From Bactrocera neohumeralis (lineage: Eukaryota; Arthropoda; Insecta; Diptera; Tephritidae): a stretch of DNA of 64,000 nt. Each line of letters begins with the position of its first letter. Within the stretch, counting starts at the first letter, position 1. Below, in pieces: positions 63,419 through 64,000 of this stretch. Location of the stretch: contig NW_026089666.1 in NCBI RefSeq assembly GCF_024586455.1, positions 1 to 64,000 on the forward strand, given 5' to 3'. The translations under genes were made by a program, and so were the position numbers. A model generated the notes under the pieces. The model was not told the origin of the DNA and did not search any database. It was given only the letters and a program-made list of their open reading frames with translations.

Positions 63419-64000
63419 ATGGCAGCCCAACTAAATGAGTACTCCCACGATATTACAACACGACTTTTCAAACAACACCTCCGATGTTTGATGGACTTTA
63501 TCTTGAAGCAACGTATGTGTACATATGTGGTGCTGTTTGATGCTATATGTACTCAGTTGAGTGGCAAAAGAGAAGTTTGCCACACGCACCCATTCTTCTT
63601 TGGATGGTGGATGGTGGTTACACCAGTTCAAATTGATGAAATCATTTCTGAGGAAATTCCTGATGCAGAGAAAGAACCAGTATTATACAAAGTGATGAAA
63701 ACCAATATAGTTCATGGACCTTGCGGACACCACAATTCCGCTTTATATCAATCAATGTTGAGTATTGCTGTTTGGTGAAATCGATCGAATACGTTGGCAA
63801 GTACGTCACCAAAGAAAGGAACATGGCGATTATTGACCTTGAACGAGATATTATCAAATGGGTCGATACATGAACAGAAATGAAGCGCTACGAACAAAAA
63901 TTACATTGCCGAAGACATTTTACAATGTATTCGCTAAGAATTGGAAATGGGCAAATTCCGATCATCTTGACAATGAAGACGAAGCCGTGAATTATCCCGT
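63419..64000 (+). pseudogene. Helitron Rep-domain fragment, runs off the window
   Basis: The frame at 63419-63778 has LMDFILKQRMCTYVVLF (Rep-type region), VTPVQIDEIISEEIPDAEKE and VMKTNIVHGPCGHHNSALY, as in the Helitron-like N domain. Around 63790-64000, in other frames, VGKYVTKERNM.. and LHCRRHFTMYSLRIGNG.. follow. The HUH nuclease motif is not intact: a HTH..FFFG segment stands where PHAH is expected. It is cut by the window end. Confidence 0.8.

Noticed and set aside
1..64000. Search for host genes, rRNA or intact tRNA genes
   Set aside because: No frame outside mobile elements shows a recognisable conserved domain, and no full tRNA or rRNA segment was found by eye.

Overview
This window looks like repeat-dense chromatin from a dipteran, most plausibly a tephritid-type fruit fly. 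That is an inference from the mix of mariner, Harbinger, hAT, pogo/Tigger, Helitron, Jockey/R1/LOA-like LINE, copia, gypsy/errantivirus and BEL sequences and from short AT-rich introns. I found no convincing host gene: every recognisable coding segment belongs to a transposable element, and nearly all are broken. What is valuable here is the nesting, because many insertions can be bounded to the base by target-site duplications or by the interrupted reading frame.

Layout. 1-1740: non-coding, two small tandem repeats. 1747-4100: broken copia pol and putative 3' LTR, with a 447-bp TTAA-flanked MITE inside. 4204-6343: 5'-truncated Helitron (C-terminal helicase, CTAG end) holding a Harbinger-like MITE. 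6436-6965: internally deleted mariner. 7108-8160: non-coding element with ~154-bp tandem units. 8162-22112: degraded errantivirus-like gypsy copy ('gypsy-1') whose integrase is split at a TA by a pogo-like element (11938-19997). That element holds a LINE, which in turn holds an inverted RNase-H-bearing LINE (13305-18050). 22161-26197: complete two-gene Harbinger element with TTA duplications (transposase on +, Myb/SANT-like gene on -), inside an hAT-like repeat whose empty counterpart is present at about 50.3 kb.

26693-27465: hAT MITE. 27696-32190: two Jockey-clade copies on the minus strand, one with a TTAA MITE in ORF1. 32460-35520: ~3-kb imperfect palindrome. 35759-41287: EnSpm/CACTA-like element with a spliced DUF4806 gene and a frameshifted TNP2-like transposase. 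41352-42550: hAT foldback with 8-bp duplications. 42597-49205: young gypsy copy ('gypsy-2', minus strand) with near-identical LTRs, an intact env frame and a deleted integrase. 49522-49950: possible solo LTR. 50354-57500: another copy of the palindrome arm, split by a non-coding LTR element (50897-53910) and by a TTAA MITE (54047-56809) that contains a Tigger element (54495-56532). 57590-59960: R1-type LINE. 60015-61740: BEL/Pao fragments. 62058-62630: second mariner. 62640-63412: R1-type 3' end. 63419-64000: Helitron Rep-domain fragment running off the window.

The elements relate to one another in three ways. Autonomous and non-autonomous partners of one superfamily sit together (Harbinger element and MITE). 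Two different gypsy-type elements share a repeated leader motif plus a small hairpin. Paralogous repeat arms preserve empty target sites that verify the insertion boundaries.
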